22,205 nt of DNA from Rhodoferax sp. UBA6134 (lineage in GTDB: Bacteria > Pseudomonadota > Gammaproteobacteria > Burkholderiales > Burkholderiaceae_C). The stretch lies in contig DIVK01000037.1 in the NCBI GenBank assembly GCA_002422455.1, forward strand, positions 1 to 22,205. Direction: 5' to 3'. A program made the translations under genes and the position numbers. The notes beneath the pieces were generated by a model. The model was not told where the DNA came from, did not search any database, and saw only the letters and a program-made list of their open reading frames with translations. Each line of letters opens with the position of its first letter. Position 1 is the stretch's first letter. Positions 6,976-15,479 of this stretch are shown here, one piece after another.

Positions 6976-7806
6976 ATGACCACCTTGTTCAAAATTTTGT
7001 CCGTACTGCCTTTGTGGCTGCTGCATGGGATTGGCTGGGGGCTGGGTTGGTTGGTTTTCATGCTGTCCGGGGTGTACCGTCGCCGCTTTCTGGCCAATGT
7101 ACGCCAGGCCGGCATGGGGTGGCGGCAGTGGAGGGGCGCCGTTGGCGAGAGCGGAAAGCTGGTGGCTGAACTGCCCCGCCTGTGGCTGGGGCGGCCGGTG
7201 CCGGTGCTGTGGGAGGGGGCGCATCATGTCGAGGCGGCGCTGGCCGCCGGGCACGGCGTGGTGTTTTTGACGCCCCACCTGGGCTGCTTCGAGGTCACCG
7301 CCCAAGCTTATGCGCAACGCTATGGACAAGGGGCGCAGCCTGTGACGGTGCTGTTTCGTCCGTCACGCCAGCCCTGGTTGCGCGAGCTGGTGAATACTGC
7401 GCGCGCCCGCCCCGGCCTGCACACGGCGCCAACCACGCTGGCGGGCGTCAAGCAGATGATCAAGGCCTTGAAGCAGGGGCAGTCCCTGGGTCTGCTGCCG
7501 GACCAGGTGCCGCCGCTGGGCCTGGGGTTGTGGGTGCCATTTTTTGGCCGCGAGGCGTACACCATGACGCTCTCGGTACGCCTGGCGCAGCAAACCGGGG
7601 CCGCCGTGCTGCTGATCTGGGGTGAGCGTTTGTCCTGGGGGCGGGGCTACCGGGTACACGTGCAGCCCCTGGCGCGCGATTTGCCCGCTGACGGCGCGCA
7701 GGCCGCTGGCGTCATCAACCAGGCCATGGAAACCCTGATTCGCGGTTGTCCGCAACAGTATTTGTGGGGCTATGCGCGGTACAAACAGCCCCGGCAGGAA
7801 ATTTGA
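6976..7806 (+). CDS. Lipid A biosynthesis lauroyl/acyltransferase-like protein (LpxL/HtrB family), copy 1
   Basis: This 276-residue protein belongs to the lysophospholipid acyltransferase-like LpxL/LpxM family, which adds secondary acyl chains to Kdo-lipid A at the cytoplasmic face of the inner membrane. It has one N-terminal hydrophobic segment (about residues 8-32), the catalytic HX4E motif at His101-Glu106 (TPHLGCFE), the substrate region FRPSRQPWL, and the LPDQVP block near 175-180 followed by VPFFGREAYT. It ends with the conserved QYLWGYARYK. The ATG at 6976 gives a normal family N-terminus, though no strong Shine-Dalgarno is visible. A second family member follows after 32 bases, so the two probably act as a pair on different acyl positions. 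Which chain each adds is not readable from sequence. Confidence 0.9.
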   Translation: MTTLFKILSVLPLWLLHGIGWGLGWLVFMLSGVYRRRFLANVRQAGMGWRQWRGAVGESGKLVAELPRLWLGRPVPVLWEGAHHVEAALAAGHGVVFLTPHLGCFEVTAQAYAQRYGQGAQPVTVLFRPSRQPWLRELVNTARARPGLHTAPTTLAGVKQMIKALKQGQSLGLLPDQVPPLGLGLWVPFFGREAYTMTLSVRLAQQTGAAVLLIWGERLSWGRGYRVHVQPLARDLPADGAQAAGVINQAMETLIRGCPQQYLWGYARYKQPRQEI

Positions 7807-7838
7807 CCCATGGTTTTTAAGTACAGCTTGGATTGCTT

Positions 7839-8705
7839 ATGTTGAGTTGTTTGGGCATCGGCGTGATGCGCGTGTTGGGGCGGCTGCCGCTGGCGTGGGT
7901 GCGTGCGCTCGGCTGGCTGTTGGGTTGCGTGCTTTATGTGTTGGCAGTGCCGCGGCGCCGGGTGGCGCAGATCAACCTGCGTCGGTGTTTTCCGGATCGG
8001 TCGGCAGGTCAGATCCGGGCGCTGGCGTTGCGGACTTTCGTTCATTTTTCCCAGGCCTGGCTGGACCGGGGCTGGCTCTGGCATGGCTCGCCCGCGGTGG
8101 TGCGCCGGCGCCTGAGCCTGGTGGGGGCCGTGAACGAATTGCAGGGCGAGGCACCGGTGGTTGTGTTCGCGCCGCATTTCGTGGGGCTGGATGCGGGCTG
8201 GACCGCGCTGACCCAGCAGCTGCCGCGCCACTTCACGACCATTTACACCGATCAGGCCAATAAAGTTGTTGATGCCTGGATGCTGGCCGGGCGTCGGCGC
8301 TTCGGGGTGGCTCGGCTCTTTGGCCGTGTCGATGGCGTCAAAACCATCGTGGCGTCGCTGCGCCAGGGTGAGCCACTGTATCTGTTGCCCGACATGAACT
8401 TCGGGCCGCACGAATCGGTGTTTGTGCCGTTTTATGGGGTGCCGGCGGCCACCGTGCCGTCCTTGTCCCGTTTTGCCCGGCTGGGGCGCGCCCGGGTGGT
8501 GCCGGTGGTGACGCGCATGACGCGCCAGGGCTATGAGGTTCAGGTCATGCCGGCCTGGCAGGGATTCCCGTCCGGGGACGTGGTTGCCGATACGGCGCTC
8601 ATGAATCTGCGGCTGCAGACGTACATTGATACCATGCCCGACCAGTATTTCTGGGTTCACAAGCGGTTCAAGGACCAGCCGCCCGGCGCCCCTGCGGTGT
8701 ACTGA
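7839..8705 (+). CDS. Lipid A biosynthesis acyltransferase-like protein (LpxL/LpxM family), copy 2
   Basis: This is a second LpxL/LpxM-type acyltransferase of 288 residues, with a hydrophobic N-terminus (about residues 1-37), RRVAQINLRRCFPD near 40-53, the catalytic HX4D motif at His113-Asp118 (APHFVGLD), and the LPDMNFGPHESVFVPFYG block. It ends with QYFWVHKRFKDQP, where family members carry the conserved W-H-RF-. The ATG at 7839 was preferred to an in-frame TTG two codons earlier; neither has a strong Shine-Dalgarno. It lies 32 bases after copy 1 and is presumably co-transcribed with it. Its stop is only 13 bases from the stop of convergent engB, and no terminator is visible between them. 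Confidence 0.9.
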   Translation: MLSCLGIGVMRVLGRLPLAWVRALGWLLGCVLYVLAVPRRRVAQINLRRCFPDRSAGQIRALALRTFVHFSQAWLDRGWLWHGSPAVVRRRLSLVGAVNELQGEAPVVVFAPHFVGLDAGWTALTQQLPRHFTTIYTDQANKVVDAWMLAGRRRFGVARLFGRVDGVKTIVASLRQGEPLYLLPDMNFGPHESVFVPFYGVPAATVPSLSRFARLGRARVVPVVTRMTRQGYEVQVMPAWQGFPSGDVVADTALMNLRLQTYIDTMPDQYFWVHKRFKDQPPGAPAVY

Positions 8706-8718
8706 CTCTTCCTGATCG

Positions 8719-9423
8719 TTACGCGGGCACGGTGCCTGCCGGATGCGCCCACTGCCACAGCAAGGTGGCGATTTCATCGATGCCCTGGCGCTTGGTGGCC
8801 GAAAAAAGCCGCACCTCGCCACCGCCGGCCTGCAGCTTCATGATCGACAGGGCCTTGTTCTGCTCGACGCGGGTCAGCTTGTCGGCCTTGGTGAGGATGA
8901 CCAGAAATTTGAGACCTTCCTCCACCCGCGGCCGGATGATCTCCAGCAGGATTTCATCGAGTTCCGTTAGCCCGTGGCGCGGGTCGCACATGAGCACAAT
9001 GGCCTTGAGGTTTTCCCGTGTGACCAGGTAATTGGCCATCACCTGCTGCCAGCGGATCTTGTCCGACTTGGGAACTGCGGCATAACCGTAGCCCGGCAGG
9101 TCGGTCAGGACGGCGTCGGTCACGCCCTGCTTGCCCAGCGCGAACAGGTTGATGTGCTGGGTGCGCCCCGGTTTCTTGGAGGCAAAGGCCAGTTGTTTTT
9201 GCTGCGTCAGGGTGTTGATGCAGGTCGACTTGCCCGCGTTGGATCGGCCCACAAACGCAATTTCGGGAACCTCGAGGGACGGCAGAAAGTGCAATTGGGG
9301 TGCTGTCGTGAGGAATTTGGCCGTGTGAAGCCAGCCCAATGCGACCGTGGCCGCGGCCTTGGCAGCGGTGTCCGGCGCAGGTGGCGGGGGAGGAGAACCC
9401 GGTGGGTTTGAGTTGGTAGTCAT
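8719..9423 (-). CDS. engB: Ribosome biogenesis GTP-binding protein EngB (YihA/YsxC)
   Basis: EngB is an essential small GTPase that assists assembly of the large ribosomal subunit. All GTPase motifs are present in this 234-residue protein: G1 GRSNAGKST at 59-67, G2 PGRTQ at 85-89, G3 DLPGYG at 108-113, G4 TKAD at 178-181 and G5 SAT at 208-210. The conserved N-terminal block AKFLTTAPQLHFLP lies at 35-48. The protein has an unusual proline-rich leader (PPGSPPPPPAP, residues 7-17) before the conserved part. The ATG at 9423 fits a minus-strand -10-like TACAAT at 9457-9452, which would put transcription start near 9445; the alternative in-frame ATG at 9453 would then be untranscribed. It diverges from the cytochrome c4 gene, a common arrangement in beta- and gammaproteobacteria. 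Confidence 0.95.
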   Translation of the reverse strand: MTTNSNPPGSPPPPPAPDTAAKAAATVALGWLHTAKFLTTAPQLHFLPSLEVPEIAFVGRSNAGKSTCINTLTQQKQLAFASKKPGRTQHINLFALGKQGVTDAVLTDLPGYGYAAVPKSDKIRWQQVMANYLVTRENLKAIVLMCDPRHGLTELDEILLEIIRPRVEEGLKFLVILTKADKLTRVEQNKALSIMKLQAGGGEVRLFSATKRQGIDEIATLLWQWAHPAGTVPA

Positions 9424-9451
9424 TAAGTAAAGGGGAGAAACCCGAGGCTGC

Positions 9452-9461
9452 ATTGTAGAAT
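9452..9461. promoter_or_regulatory. Overlapping divergent -10 boxes, engB / cytochrome c4
   Basis: Within ATTGTAGAAT, the minus strand reads TACAAT (9457-9452) toward engB and the plus strand reads TAGAAT (9456-9461) toward the cytochrome c4 gene. Each matches five of six consensus -10 bases. Neither has a convincing -35 hexamer at 16-18 bases. Predicted starts would give leaders of about 22 and 30 bases. Confidence 0.35.
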
Positions 9462-9497
9462 CACGCAGTTTTGCCCACCTGACACACGACATTTCCT

Positions 9498-10157
9498 ATG
9501 AAGTTGCTTGCCTCTTTCTTGTTTGCTGCCGCCCTGACCGCGTCCGCCTTTTCGACCTTGGCACAAGAGCCTCGGCCCGCTGCGTCCCATGCCCAGGCAG
9601 AACCCGTGAAAGCGGTCAAACCTGATCTGGTCAAGGGCGAAGCCAGCTTTGCCGCAGTTTGTGCTGCCTGCCATGGCGCGGACGGCAACTCGGGCATTCC
9701 CGTCAACCCCAAACTGGCGCAGCAGCACCCGGAGTACCTGGTGAAGCAACTGCAGGAATTCAAATCGGGTAAACGCGCCAACGCCATCATGTCCGGTTTC
9801 GCGGCAACGCTGAGCGATGCCGACATGAAGGACATCGCCTACTGGCTGACTTCCAAGAGCGCCAAACCCGGCTTTGCCAAGGACAAGGAACTGGTGACCC
9901 TGGGTGAGCGCATCTACCGTGGCGGCATCGCCGACCGGCAGGTCGCGGCCTGCGCCGGTTGCCATAGCCCCAATGGGGCCGGCATTCCTTCCCAGTATCC
10001 GCGTCTGAGCGGCCAGCATGCGGATTACACGGTGGCCCAGTTGATCGGTTTCCGTGACGGCACCCGCAAGAACAGTGAGCAGATGATGCAGGTGGCGGCC
10101 AAGATGAACGATCGCGAAATCAAGGCGGTGGCCGACTACATCGCCGGCCTGCGGTAA
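9498..10157 (+). CDS. Dihaem cytochrome c4, periplasmic
   Basis: This 219-residue exported cytochrome carries two covalent haem sites, CAACH at 55-59 and CAGCH at 152-156, each followed by a cytochrome c domain of about 85 residues. Methionines near residue 98 (NAIMSGFA) and 196-197 (EQMMQVA) are the likely sixth ligands. The N-terminal signal peptide (MKLLASFLFAAALTASAFSTLAQ) should be cleaved near residue 22-23. Cytochrome c4 passes electrons from the bc1 complex to terminal oxidases such as cbb3. The gene diverges from engB and precedes the haem-attachment genes resB-ccsB, an order seen in other Burkholderiales. No good Shine-Dalgarno lies before the ATG. An intrinsic terminator follows 58 bases after the stop, which separates it from resB. 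Confidence 0.93.
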   Translation: MKLLASFLFAAALTASAFSTLAQEPRPAASHAQAEPVKAVKPDLVKGEASFAAVCAACHGADGNSGIPVNPKLAQQHPEYLVKQLQEFKSGKRANAIMSGFAATLSDADMKDIAYWLTSKSAKPGFAKDKELVTLGERIYRGGIADRQVAACAGCHSPNGAGIPSQYPRLSGQHADYTVAQLIGFRDGTRKNSEQMMQVAAKMNDREIKAVADYIAGLR

Positions 10158-10215
10158 GCGCCGGTCAGTGCGTCTGGTCTTGATTGAACCAGGCGCCGCT
10201 CACAAACCCTAGAGG

Positions 10216-10252
10216 GGGCGGGCCCATTTTGAAATGGTCTGCCCTTTTTTTT
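10216..10252 (+). terminator. Intrinsic terminator after cytochrome c4
   Basis: A stem made of GGGC (10216-10219) with GCCC (10241-10244) and an inner CCATT / AATGG pair around a TTGA loop is followed directly by eight T residues (10245-10252). The middle of the stem has a small internal loop. This is a classic rho-independent signal placed between the cytochrome gene and resB, so resB probably has its own promoter or depends on read-through. Confidence 0.8.
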
Positions 10253-10273
10253 CGAGTCAACGACAATCCCGCA

Positions 10274-12403
10274 ATGTCAGTCTCCACCCAGGGCCTAGAG
10301 CTCACATCCGGGTCGCGCCCGCTGCGCGCCGCCGTCGAGTTGCTGTCTTCGATGCGCTTCTCGATTTCTTTGCTGAGCGTCATCTGCATTGCCTCGGTGA
10401 TCGGCACGGTGCTCAGGCAGCACGAACCCTTGTCCAATTACGTCAACCAGTTCGGACCCTTCTGGGCCGAGGTGTTTGCCGCTGCCAGCCTGTATTCTGT
10501 TTACAGCGCCTGGTGGTTTTTGCTGATACTGGCGTTCCTGGTGACCAGCACCTCGCTTTGCATTGCGCGCAACACGCCCAAAATCCTGGCGGATATCAAA
10601 ACCTGCAAGGAAAACATTCGTGTGCAAAGCCTCAAGGCGTTTGGTCACCGGGCCCTGGCTGACCTGGATGAATCGCCGGAAGTGGCGGCCAGGCGCATCG
10701 GCCAGATGCTTGCCGGCGGCGGCTGGAAGGTCAAGCTGCAGCAGCGCGACTCGCCGCCGGGGGGGGAGTATGGCTGGATGGTGGCCGCCAGGGCGGGTGC
10801 TGCCAACAAAATCGGTTACATCGCGGCCCACAGCGCCATTGTCCTGGTGTGTCTGGGGGGCTTGCTGGACGGTGACCTGATCGTCCGCGCCCAGATGTGG
10901 TTCAACGGAAAATCGGTGTACAGCGGCGGCGGCATGATTGCCGACGTGAAGCCGCAACATCGCCTGAGTGAGCGCAACCCCACTTTCCGCGGCAATTTGC
11001 TGGTGACCGAGGGGGCGCAGTCCAGCACGGCGATATTGAACCAGTCGGACGGCGTTTTGCTGCAGGAACTGCCGTTTTCGGTGGAGCTGAAAAAGTTCAT
11101 CGTGGAGTACTATTCCACCGGCATGCCCAAGCTGTTTGCCAGCGACATCATCATTCACGATCTTCATACCGGGGAAAAAATACCGGCACGGGTCGAGGTC
11201 AACCACCCGGCCAGTTACAAGGGCGTGGAAATCTACCAGTCCAGTTTTGAGGATGGTGGCTCCAGCGTCAAACTCAAAGCCCTGTCCCTGACGGCGGACG
11301 CGAAACCGTTTGACATCGAGGGCGTGATCGGTGGCTCATCCCAATTGGTCAATGGCAATGACAAGCTGACCGTCGAGTACACCGGGTTGCGGGTGATCAA
11401 TGTCGAGAATTTTTCGGACAATGGCGCGGCCGGCGTCGACGTGCGCAAGGTGGACCTGCGCGCGTCTCTTGAGGCCCGGCTCGGCGCGGCCAACAAGGCG
11501 GATGACAAAAAAGAGCTGCGCAATGTGGGCCCCAGCGTCAGCTACAAGCTGCGCGACGCTGCCGGCCAGGCGCGTGAGTTCCACAACTATATGCTGCCGG
11601 TGGACCTGGGCGATGGCGTTCCGGTGTTTTTGATGGGGCTGCGCGATTCACCGGCGGAGCCGTTCCGTTATTGGCGGGTGCCGGCGGATGAGCAGGGCAG
11701 TTCCGAAGCGTTTTTCCGCTTGCGTGCCGCCCTGGCGGATACCGGCATGCGTGAGCTGGCCATTCAGCGTTACGTTGCACGCGCGGTAGACCCCGGCCGG
11801 CCGGACCTGAACAAGCCGTTGACTGCGTCGGCGTCGCGGGCACTGGCCTTGTTTGCCGGTGCCGGGCCGGAGCGGGCCGGCAAGGCTGTTGGCGGTTTAC
11901 AGGCCATTGCCGACTTCATGGAAACCAATGTGCCGCAGGACGAGCGCGCTCGTGCGGGTGAGGTGCTGATCCGCATTCTGAATGGCGCCTTGTTTGAACT
12001 GGCCCAGCTCACGCGTGAGCGTGCCGGCCTGACACCGTTTGAGCCCGATGAAAAAACGCAAAGGTTCATGACCCAGGCCGTGCTGGCGTTGAGTGATGCC
12101 CAGGCCTACCCGGCGCCCGTGGTGCTGCAACTGACAGACTTCACCCAGGTGCAGGCCAGCGTCTTCCAGGTGGCCCGTGCGCCCGGGAGAAATATCGTTT
12201 ATCTGGGTTGTGCCCTGCTGATTCTGGGCGTTTTTGCCATGCTCTATGTGCGTGAACGGCGGCTGTGGGTGTGGCTGGCGCCGCGCGATGGGGACGGCAA
12301 GGCCACGGCCACCATGGCCTTGTCAAGCAACCGCAAAACCATGGATGGCGACCGCGAGTTTGAACAGCTCAAGGCCAAGCTTATTGGAATCAAGGAAGAA
12401 TGA
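10274..12403 (+). CDS. resB: System II cytochrome c biogenesis protein ResB (Ccs1)
   Basis: ResB works with its partner CcsA/ResC to carry haem across the inner membrane and attach it to apocytochrome c in the periplasm. The 709-residue protein shows three N-terminal membrane helices (about 29-47, 75-97 and 178-200), a large periplasmic domain of about 430 residues, and a final helix near 640-659 followed by a charged cytoplasmic tail. His186 in the third helix (GYIAAHSAIV) is at the place of a conserved haem ligand. The ATG at 10274 gives the usual start of the family, but has no visible Shine-Dalgarno; a longer frame would run through the terminator. It is followed by ccsB after a single base. 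A run of eight G occurs at 10759-10766. Confidence 0.93.
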   Translation: MSVSTQGLELTSGSRPLRAAVELLSSMRFSISLLSVICIASVIGTVLRQHEPLSNYVNQFGPFWAEVFAAASLYSVYSAWWFLLILAFLVTSTSLCIARNTPKILADIKTCKENIRVQSLKAFGHRALADLDESPEVAARRIGQMLAGGGWKVKLQQRDSPPGGEYGWMVAARAGAANKIGYIAAHSAIVLVCLGGLLDGDLIVRAQMWFNGKSVYSGGGMIADVKPQHRLSERNPTFRGNLLVTEGAQSSTAILNQSDGVLLQELPFSVELKKFIVEYYSTGMPKLFASDIIIHDLHTGEKIPARVEVNHPASYKGVEIYQSSFEDGGSSVKLKALSLTADAKPFDIEGVIGGSSQLVNGNDKLTVEYTGLRVINVENFSDNGAAGVDVRKVDLRASLEARLGAANKADDKKELRNVGPSVSYKLRDAAGQAREFHNYMLPVDLGDGVPVFLMGLRDSPAEPFRYWRVPADEQGSSEAFFRLRAALADTGMRELAIQRYVARAVDPGRPDLNKPLTASASRALALFAGAGPERAGKAVGGLQAIADFMETNVPQDERARAGEVLIRILNGALFELAQLTRERAGLTPFEPDEKTQRFMTQAVLALSDAQAYPAPVVLQLTDFTQVQASVFQVARAPGRNIVYLGCALLILGVFAMLYVRERRLWVWLAPRDGDGKATATMALSSNRKTMDGDREFEQLKAKLIGIKEE

Positions 12404-12404
12404 C

Positions 12405-13742
12405 ATGACTGACGCTGCAACGACTGTGGATACCACATTGAGCCTGAACGAAGCTTATTTCGCCAAACGCAACGGGTTTGACTGGTTGTTTGCGGCCCTT
12501 GTGCTCGCGGCCGGTGTGTTTGCCTTTTCGCGCTACAGCGCTGCGATGGACGTGTATGAGAAGGGCATTTTGCTCGCTGCCATGCCGGGCGCCGTTGCCC
12601 TGGGCTGGTTCTGGCGGCCCCTGCGCGCGCTGATGCTGGTGGTGGCCGGGTTCTCGTTGCTGGCCATCGTGTCGTACCAGGGCAGCCTGGCGAATGCGGA
12701 CAGTGTTTTCTGGCTCAAGTATTTTTTGTCCAGCCAGTCGGCCATCCTGTGGATGAGCATGTTGTTCTTCATGAGCACGGTCTTTTACTGGATCGGCATG
12801 TTCGCCCCCCGCAAGGGGGGGGACGCCCTGGCGCTGGTGGCTTCGCGCCTGCTCTGGGTGGCCGTGACCATGGCCTTGATCGGTACCATGGTGCGCTGGT
12901 ATGAAGGTTATTTGCTGGGTGCCGACATCGGACATATTCCGGTGAGCAACCTGTACGAAGTGTTTGTGCTGTTTTGCTGGCTGACCGCAGCTTTCTATCT
13001 TTATTTTGAGGAGCAGTACAAAACCCGCGCGCTGGGCGCCTTTGTCATGCTGGTGGTCAGCGCGGCGGTCGGTTTCCTGCTCTGGTACACGCTGGTGCGC
13101 GGGGCGCACGAGATTCAGCCGCTGGTGCCGGCGCTCAAGAGCTGGTGGATGAAGCTGCACGTGCCGGCCAACTTCATCGGCTATGGCACGTTTGCGCTGG
13201 CGGCCATGGTGGCGTTTGCCTACCTGATCAAGCAGCAGGCAGGTGAGACGCGCTGGTACAAGCTGGCACCGCTGTGGTTGCTGGGCATTGTGCTGTGTTT
13301 CGAGCCGATTGTTTTTCGCAAGTCGGCCGCCAGCGGCATGAGTGACTACTGGGCCGTGTATTTTGGTATTTCGGCGCTGGCGATTGGCGGTATCCTGTGG
13401 GGACGGCGCCAGATTGCGGCCCGGCTGCCCTCCTTCGAGATTCTGGACGACGTGATGTACAAGTCCATCGCCGTGGGTTTTGCCTTCTTCACCATCGCCA
13501 CGGTGCTCGGCGCCCTGTGGGCCGCCGAAGCCTGGGGCGGCTACTGGAGCTGGGATCCCAAGGAAACCTGGGCCCTGATCGTCTGGCTCAACTATGCGGC
13601 CTGGCTGCACATGCGCCTGATGAAGGGTCTGCGCGGTACCGTGGCGGCCTGGTGGGCCTTATCCGGCTTGGCGGTGACCACCTTTGCCTTTATTGGCGTT
13701 AACATGTTCCTGAGCGGCTTGCACAGCTACGGCACGCTGTAG
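12405..13742 (+). CDS. ccsB: System II cytochrome c biogenesis protein CcsB (CcsA/ResC type haem lyase)
   Basis: This 445-residue polytopic protein is the second half of the System II cytochrome c synthase. It has about eight membrane helices and the haem-handling tryptophan-rich motif WGGYWSWDPKE at 377-387, which identifies the haem handling protein superfamily. Histidines at 252 (KLHVPANF), 402 (WLHMRL) and 440 (GLHSYG) are candidate haem ligands. Naming is confusing across databases: TIGRFAM calls this subunit CcsB, while Bacillus and plastid literature use ResC or CcsA. The ATG at 12405 lies one base after the resB stop and is preceded by AAGGA, so the two are translated together. A C6-GCAA-G6 hairpin sequence is embedded at 12805-12820. 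Together with resB it would mature the neighbouring cytochrome c4. Confidence 0.94.
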   Translation: MTDAATTVDTTLSLNEAYFAKRNGFDWLFAALVLAAGVFAFSRYSAAMDVYEKGILLAAMPGAVALGWFWRPLRALMLVVAGFSLLAIVSYQGSLANADSVFWLKYFLSSQSAILWMSMLFFMSTVFYWIGMFAPRKGGDALALVASRLLWVAVTMALIGTMVRWYEGYLLGADIGHIPVSNLYEVFVLFCWLTAAFYLYFEEQYKTRALGAFVMLVVSAAVGFLLWYTLVRGAHEIQPLVPALKSWWMKLHVPANFIGYGTFALAAMVAFAYLIKQQAGETRWYKLAPLWLLGIVLCFEPIVFRKSAASGMSDYWAVYFGISALAIGGILWGRRQIAARLPSFEILDDVMYKSIAVGFAFFTIATVLGALWAAEAWGGYWSWDPKETWALIVWLNYAAWLHMRLMKGLRGTVAAWWALSGLAVTTFAFIGVNMFLSGLHSYGTL

Positions 13743-13825
13743 CGCAACGATGTGGCGCAACGGGTTGCAGATTTTTGTAAGAACAGGCCTTGTCCCACGA
13801 CTGCTACCGCAACGAGGACAACATC

Positions 13826-14833
13826 ATGCTTATCAAAACCAGCCGCAACGGCTTTTGCCACCCGGTCTCCAGCGAAATCACCAGCCAGCGCGCCTATGCG
13901 GGACGGCGCGATCTCATCAAGCTCATGGCCAGCGGCGTTGCGGGTGCTGCACTGGCTTCCTGGGCCTCACGGGAGGCCCGGGCGCAGGGCGCCGGGTCGA
14001 TCCCCCGACCCGGAAGGCTGGCCGCATTGCCGGGGGTGAAGTCGAGTCTTTCAGGGGCGCTCACTCTGGAGAAGCTGACGGCTTACCAGGATGCCAGCAG
14101 CTACAACAACTTTTATGAATTCGGTACCGACAAGTCGGACCCGGCGCGCAATGCCCACACCCTGAGGACCAGTCCGTGGACGGTGGAGATCGAAGGCTTG
14201 GTCAAAAAGCCGGCCCGCTACGCGCTGGAAGACCTGCTCAAGCTCGGCACGCAGGAGGAGCGGATTTACCGCCTGCGCTGCGTCGAAGGCTGGTCCATGG
14301 TGATTCCGTGGGTCGGCTACTCATTGAGTGAGCTGATCCGCAAAGTCGAGCCACTGGGCAGCGCCCGCTACGTCGAGTTCGTGACCCTGGCCGATCACAA
14401 AACCATGCCGTTTGTGGGTTCCCGTGTGCTGGACTGGCCTTATGTGGAGGGTCTGCGCATGGACGAGGCCATGCACCCGCTGACTCTGCTGAGCTTCGGC
14501 ATGTATGGCGAGGTCTTGCCCAAGCAGAACGGTGCGCCAGTGCGTCTGGTGGTGCCATGGAAGTACGGCTTCAAGAGCGCCAAGAGTCTGGTCAAAATCC
14601 GCTTCACCGATAAACCGCCCGCCACCGCCTGGAACAAGGCGGCCGCCAATGAGTATGGCTTTTTCTCCAACGTCAACCCCAATGTCGACCACCCGCGCTG
14701 GAGTCAGGCCACCGAGCGGCGCATTGGCGAGGATGGCCTGTTCGCCAGGAAGCGCAAGACGCTGATGTTCAACGGCTATGAGGCGCAAGTGGGGCAGCTT
14801 TACGCGGGCATGGACCTCAAGAAGTTTTTTTGA
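13826..14833 (+). CDS. msrP: Periplasmic protein-methionine-sulfoxide reductase, molybdopterin subunit MsrP (YedY)
   Basis: MsrP repairs oxidised methionines in periplasmic proteins, using a molybdenum cofactor. The 335-residue precursor has a Tat signal with the twin arginines at 27-28 (GRRDLIKLM), a hydrophobic stretch, and an ARAQ cleavage area at 51-54. The mature domain contains RLRCVEGWSMVIPWVG, in which Cys152 is the molybdenum ligand of the sulfite oxidase fold. The ATG at 13826 is supported by GAGG eight bases upstream; an in-frame TTG at 13790 has no such site. It overlaps msrQ by one base (TGATG), the usual operon. It follows ccsB after 83 bases, where no terminator was seen. The signal peptide is rather long, with 26 residues ahead of the arginines. 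Confidence 0.95.
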   Translation: MLIKTSRNGFCHPVSSEITSQRAYAGRRDLIKLMASGVAGAALASWASREARAQGAGSIPRPGRLAALPGVKSSLSGALTLEKLTAYQDASSYNNFYEFGTDKSDPARNAHTLRTSPWTVEIEGLVKKPARYALEDLLKLGTQEERIYRLRCVEGWSMVIPWVGYSLSELIRKVEPLGSARYVEFVTLADHKTMPFVGSRVLDWPYVEGLRMDEAMHPLTLLSFGMYGEVLPKQNGAPVRLVVPWKYGFKSAKSLVKIRFTDKPPATAWNKAAANEYGFFSNVNPNVDHPRWSQATERRIGEDGLFARKRKTLMFNGYEAQVGQLYAGMDLKKFF

Positions 14834-15474
14834 TGCCGACATCCGCCCGTCCGCGGCCGCCGCAGCAGGTGAGCAATCTGCTTCTCCACCGTTTCGCCAA
14901 ACCGCTTGTGTTTGGCCTGGCGCTGCTGCCGTTTGGCTGGTTGCTGCTGGCGGCCGGCAGCAACCAGCTGGGCGCCAATCCGGCGGAGGCGTTGATCCGC
15001 GCCACCGGCGACTGGACCTTGCGTTTTTTATGCGGGGTGCTGGCAGTGACGCCGCTGCGTGTCATCACTGCCAGCCCGGCGCTGGCGCGCTTTCGGCGCA
15101 TGCTGGGCCTGTTTGTCTATTTCTATGCAGTGCTGCACCTGCTCAGCTACAGCTGGTTCGACATGGGTTTTGACGTGACCGATATCGCCGGGGACATCAC
15201 CAAGCGGCCCTTCATTCTGGTGGGTTTCACGGCTTTTGTGCTGCTCACGGCGCTGGCGTTGACGTCCTTCAACCGGGCAATCAGGGCGCTGGGGGCCAAA
15301 CGCTGGCAGGCTTTGCACCAGCTGGTGTACGGCATCGCCGGGCTTGCGGTGCTGCACTTTTTCTGGATGCGCGCCGGCAAGAACAACTTTACCGAGGTGT
15401 TCGTTTACGCCGCCATTCTGGCCACGTTGCTGGGCTGGCGACTGGCCCGGTTTATAAGGAAAAACAGGCGGTAG
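14833..15474 (+). CDS. msrQ: Haem-binding membrane subunit MsrQ (YedZ)
   Basis: MsrQ is the inner-membrane b-haem protein that delivers electrons from the quinone pool or flavin donors to MsrP. The 213-residue protein has about six membrane helices and the ferric reductase-like core. Haem-ligand histidines are visible at 102 (VLHLLSY), 162 (LHQLVYG) and 175 (VLHFFWMRAGKNN), matching the spacing of the E. coli protein. The ATG at 14833 overlaps the msrP stop by one base, which indicates coupled translation; a TTG one codon earlier is the alternative. The gene converges with lysA, with a gap of 24 bases containing part of a palindromic repeat. Confidence 0.95.
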   Translation: MPTSARPRPPQQVSNLLLHRFAKPLVFGLALLPFGWLLLAAGSNQLGANPAEALIRATGDWTLRFLCGVLAVTPLRVITASPALARFRRMLGLFVYFYAVLHLLSYSWFDMGFDVTDIAGDITKRPFILVGFTAFVLLTALALTSFNRAIRALGAKRWQALHQLVYGIAGLAVLHFFWMRAGKNNFTEVFVYAAILATLLGWRLARFIRKNRR

Positions 15475-15479
15475 CCGAC

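Noticed and set aside
12390..13610. Long minus-strand frame opposite ccsB
   Set aside because: It is antisense to a gene with a definite tryptophan-rich haem motif, and its peptide is rich in His, Gln and Arg without domain features.
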